A stretch of DNA of 64,000 bases from Tethya wilhelma (taxonomy: Eukaryota > Porifera > Demospongiae > Tethyida > Tethyidae): assembly GCA_964030475.1 (NCBI GenBank), contig CAXIPT010000006.1, positions 1,978,817-2,042,816 of the forward strand, given 5' to 3'. The notes beneath the pieces are model-generated. The model worked only from the letters and a program-made list of their open reading frames with translations, was not told the origin of the DNA and did not search any database. Numbering within the stretch: the first letter of the stretch is position 1; each line of letters opens with the position of its first letter. Below, piece by piece: positions 62,201 through 64,000 of the stretch. The position numbers and the translations under genes are program-made.

Positions 62201-63479
62201 TATTTTGGAACAAGATTTTGGTAACATGAAAACAAAAGGCCAAAAATTTGTTGTATAGCAAAGAAATTAGGAAAAGCTATTTGATATTCTGTAGATCTGA
62301 ATTTTAATTCAGGCAAAATTTCAATCATTTTCAAGGTGACCCGGGCCTTAAGTGCGCAGAGAGTATCAAGGAATGTAGTACCTATGAAAAGAACTTACTT
62401 TGTGCTGTCAAAGTTGGCTCAACACATTCTGGTTCTCTGGAAATCCTTTTCAAGTAAGTCAGTTAGGAAGTAAGTACGTTAGCAGAACAAAAATGGCACT
62501 ATGGTGGCTTCCCACTAGCGCCCTCCACGAGTGCCAAGGAAAGTTTTTGTGAGTTTTAGGCCTTGCAGACAATTGATAATCTGTCAGTGAGAGCCTCTGA
62601 GCAAGTTTGAAGGTTTAATTTTGTTTTGCTAGATTTTTATGATCATAAACATTTTGTATTGTGTCTATGGGACATTCGGCCCATTCCTACTATACGTACT
62701 ACCGTACGTATGATAATATTATAGCAGTTAACAACAGGCAATTATTTTACTTCAGCTGAGAATTACCGTGTGATTCTGAAAGGGGAATTCCCCGATTACA
62801 TCAATGCAAGTAACATCGATGTGAGTTGAATTGTCTTATGAATTTGTACACCTTTACCATGCAATTTCCATCCACTGCATGAGCATATGCAAGACTTGAT
62901 GATTAAGCTACTACATAACACATACGTAACATAAACTATAAACACCCAGGGGTACAAACAGAAGAGGGCTTACATCATAGCCGAGGGTCCAATGGAGTCC
63001 ACAGTGAGGAACTTCTGGAAGGTGGTCAGTGACAGGAAGTGTGGAGTCATCGTCATGTGCTCTGGCCTGGTTGAGAATGGAGAGGTAAGTAGATCAGTTG
63101 GTTGCTCTTCACCCTCTGTACAAAATCATGACTCAGCTCTTGATTTCTGCAGTTAAAATCACAATGTTGAATCAATAATATAGTAAATCACTTGTGACTG
63201 ATGCACAAAAAATTTTCTTTTAAGTTGCAGCATTAAGGCACTAGTCTAGGATTTTGACAGATAATTATGAGCACTATGCGTAATGCTTGCTTACATATAG
63301 ACCGTCTATACATAGAAGAACCGGTACAATACAGGAATAGAAACTTGATTTGCACACAACACACACTAATAAATTGAATCACAGCTACAGTGATACTATA
63401 GTGGGTGTTACTTCAGGACAATGGACAACATGCATGTGTTTTTATTATCTTAGATGGCTTTGGCATCAACAGAGTATAT

Positions 63480-63522
<43 letters not shown>

Positions 63523-64000
63523 TGTGAGTGTGTGTGAGTGTGTGTGTGTTACAGTTTGTAGTAAAAAAATAGCCAAAAAATAGCAGTTAATTGTTTGATG
63601 TTCAAAAAAATTTTTCTCATGGGCTATTGATCTTATATTAAATTTTATGCACTCCTGTGCTTTCTATAGGAATCAAGTGTCCAATATTGGCCAGAGAGTG
63701 GTAGTACAAAGTATGGTGAGTACACTGTTGCTCTTCTTGATCAGGAAGAATGCCCGGGGTACACCTTAAGAAAATTAAACATTGAAACTGAAAAGGTACC
63801 ATAATTATATTCATAGATCACTTGTAACCATGCAATGAAACATATGACTATACTGTGGCATTCAACTACACATACAGAAACCTCCTCAGCAAATGACTCA
63901 GTTCCACATCACCAACTGGGATGTGAGTGGACAGTGTTCCAACCTCAAGTCCATTACTGATGTCATTGAGAATGTCTCAATAGCTCAGAGAAGAACTGGA
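52068..64000 (+). CDS. receptor-type protein tyrosine phosphatase, Ig-Ig-FN3x3-TM-Ig-PTP-PTP (3' end outside)
   Basis: Exons: 52068-52563, 52638-52976, 53061-53396, 53487-53807, 54178-54486, 54555-54753, 54936-55153, 55242-55630, 55765-55852, 56313-56393, 56532-56568, 56647-56861, 57044-57204, 58185-58320, 59031-59180, 60865-60961, 62756-62820, 62950-63084, 63670-63795 and 63878 onward. Start chosen at MLTMTSRVLLTIIFSLIV as the signal peptide; an earlier in-frame ATG exists at 51996. The ectodomain is the same cassette as the 17.1 kb receptor. D1 has WPDHGVP and HCSAGVGRTG; D2 lacks the WPD form. Phases agree at all junctions except exon 56313-56393, which is 4 nt too long (see findings). It dephosphorylates phosphotyrosine at the inner membrane face; a substrate among the neighbouring tyrosine-tailed receptors is possible but unproven. 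Confidence 0.8.
54555..54753 (+). CDS. RPTP Ser/Thr linker and membrane helix exon
   Basis: Begins with a mucin-like linker coded by repeated AGTACTAGT units (STSPSTSASTSATSNATST), then a membrane helix AVAASVVVIILVIVAAIVTV and LLYLR|KKK stop-transfer at the next exon. The linker DNA is itself a small tandem repeat (about 54562-54640), likely length-variable between alleles. Confidence 0.8.
54761..54843. mobile_element. 83-bp MITE at a splice donor, 8-bp target duplication
   Basis: TAGCCTCGTTCCCAGGCTCTCA at 54761 is inverted at TGAGAGCCAGGGAACGAGGC to 54843. GGTATAGA flanks both sides (54753-54760 and 54844-54851). The duplicated octamer starts with the last base of the membrane-helix exon and contains its GT donor. 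Confidence 0.8.
55242..55630 (+). CDS. RPTP intracellular I-set Ig domain and start of PTP D1
   Basis: After the membrane helix and a charged linker exon (54936-55153), this exon encodes an I-set Ig domain: FKVVVIGYPPPKVQWYNNGK, SLHIPSSETRHSGIYKMVAS. Both canonical cysteines are replaced (F-K-V at strand B, K-M-V at strand F), as in cytosolic titin-type Ig domains. It ends NNNAGFSDMYQ, the usual beginning of the PTP N-terminal helix. Confidence 0.75.
55765..59180 (+). CDS. RPTP catalytic domain D1
   Basis: Exons carry the PTP motifs in order: NRKLNRFANM (KNRY motif), DDNFIVLKPTE and FINAC (substrate-loop region), KKFIATQGPLTHTLTDFWRL, VHTIVMVTNLKEG, CHQYWPDTG, WPDHGVP (WPD loop with the general acid Asp), MLVHC|SAGVGRTGTFIA (P-loop; intron splits the Ser codon), and QTQDQFMFIHDAIL (Q-loop). 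All catalytic residues are present. The intron inside the P-loop codon (57205-58184) holds a mobile element. Confidence 0.8.
56226..56308. repeat. (CA)n microsatellite next to a D1 splice acceptor
   Basis: Long CA tract running to CACTGAAG, whose AG (56311-56312) is the acceptor of the 56313 exon. It replaces the usual pyrimidine tract. Confidence 0.9.
57363..58028 (+). mobile_element. asymmetric Helitron-like element, copy 7 (second subfamily)
   Basis: A|CAAGTAGTAAAAATTTTG to CCGTACGTATGA|T. The foldback block is 57363-57775; the arm is shorter and of the variant also seen at 30252 (GACGACCTTTACCTGC). Lies in the intron that splits the P-loop codon of D1. Confidence 0.85.
59258..60683 (+). 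mobile_element. asymmetric Helitron-like element, copy 8, with nested MITE
   Basis: A|CAAGTAGTAAAAATTTC to CCGTACGTATGA|T, in the intron between D1 and D2. Without the nested MITE (59731-60144 plus its 5-bp duplication) it is about 1.0 kb, like copy 2. Confidence 0.85.
59731..60144. mobile_element. 414-bp MITE with CTACA target duplication
   Basis: TCAAGAGTACATAATCAGGG and its complement form long inverted termini; homology continues inward for over 100 bp (GAGAGTATCGAACTTCG, GTGTGCGGAAAGTAACGTGA). CTACA flanks both sides (59726-59730, 60145-60149). Nested in copy 8. Confidence 0.85.
60865..64000 (+). CDS. RPTP second domain D2 (partial)
   Basis: Motifs: ENYRVILKGEFPDYINASNI, then the exon starting GYKQKRAYIIAEGPMESTV, NFWKVVSDRKCGVIVMCSG, SSVQYWPESGSTKYGEYTV and MTQFHITNWDVSGQC. 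Where an active domain has WPD, this has NWD, so D2 is probably a regulatory pseudo-phosphatase, as in most animal RPTPs. The P-loop exon lies beyond the window. Confidence 0.75.
60998..62713 (+). mobile_element. asymmetric Helitron-like element, copy 9, with nested element
   Basis: A|CAAGTAGTAAAAATTTC to CCGTACGTATGA|T, starting only 36 bp after the donor of the 60865 exon. Interrupted by the element at 61651-62352; without it the length is about 1.0 kb. Confidence 0.85.
61651..62352. mobile_element. ~700-bp nested element, TIR CTTAAGGCCYGGGTCA
   Basis: CTTAAGGCCTGGGTCA at the left and TGACCCGGGCCTTAAG at the right (one mismatch in 16). The interior has AATAATTAATTAGGCGG and the inverted CCGCCTAATTAACTATT, also found near 7150. 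No transposase frame recognised. Confidence 0.75.
63482..63549. repeat. (GT)n microsatellite in a D2 intron
   Basis: About 30 GT units with a few interruptions (GAGTGTGAGTG) between the 63084 donor and the 63669 acceptor. Confidence 0.95.

Noticed and set aside
21791..62713. Asymmetric element as a mariner-type (TA duplication) or long-TIR transposon
   Set aside because: The two real ends are not complementary, right flanks are not TA in all copies, and empty sites show no duplicated TA.

Overview
This is nuclear DNA of an early-branching animal. It is AT-rich, has short exons with GT-AG introns, fibronectin-III/Ig/SRCR receptor genes, a tandem-domain receptor tyrosine phosphatase and a beta-helix multi-membrane-span protein. 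The mix fits a demosponge, most probably Amphimedon queenslandica (inferred from family composition, not tested). Coding regions are modular exons, nearly all phase 1-1; for the best-preserved gene the exon lengths sum exactly to an open frame, which supports the boundaries given.

Layout. 1-8.5 kb is gene-poor: decayed repeats, a broken hAT-type transposase preceded by a HIRAN-like fragment (4.8-6.3 kb) and a small decayed ORF (7.4-7.8 kb). 8.6-11.3 kb (minus) is an Ig-like plus SRCR gene whose SRCR domain is split by an intron holding a mobile element. 12.7-16.0 kb (plus) is an Ig/FN3x3/SEA-like gene without a membrane helix, 5' incomplete. 17.1-21.5 kb (plus) is an intact receptor: signal peptide, Ig-Ig-FN3-FN3-FN3, one membrane helix and a short tyrosine-bearing tail (700 aa). 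23.8-26.6 kb and 32.5-36.8 kb look like two parts (or two alleles) of one larger receptor, damaged by frameshifts and a transposon; 28.7-30.2 kb is a near-copy of the first half of the 17.1 kb gene. 39.9-46.9 kb is an intronless gene for a ~1909-aa beta-helix/multi-span membrane protein, interrupted by a transposon. 47.8-51.97 kb is a graveyard of receptor exons and one PTP exon. 52.1-64 kb is a receptor tyrosine phosphatase whose ectodomain is the same Ig-Ig-FN3x3 cassette, followed by a membrane helix, an intracellular cysteine-less Ig domain, and two PTP domains (D2 runs off the window).

The receptor genes share one ectodomain cassette attached to different outputs: a secreted SEA-like end, a tyrosine-motif tail, or tandem phosphatase domains. 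With tandem duplication, relics, possible gene conversion and haplotype-like near-identical blocks, this looks like a fast-evolving recognition-receptor cluster, comparable in outline to cnidarian allorecognition or paired-receptor clusters (inference).

A non-autonomous asymmetric mobile element (about 0.65-1.05 kb without nested insertions) occurs at least nine times. It inserts exactly between A and T with no target duplication, so a Helitron-like mechanism is suspected. Several copies hold the assembly gaps (384 N at 22843; single N at 30746 and 41880), and a further single N at 32475 joins near-identical blocks, so the gene order between 22.8 and 33 kb should be treated with caution.
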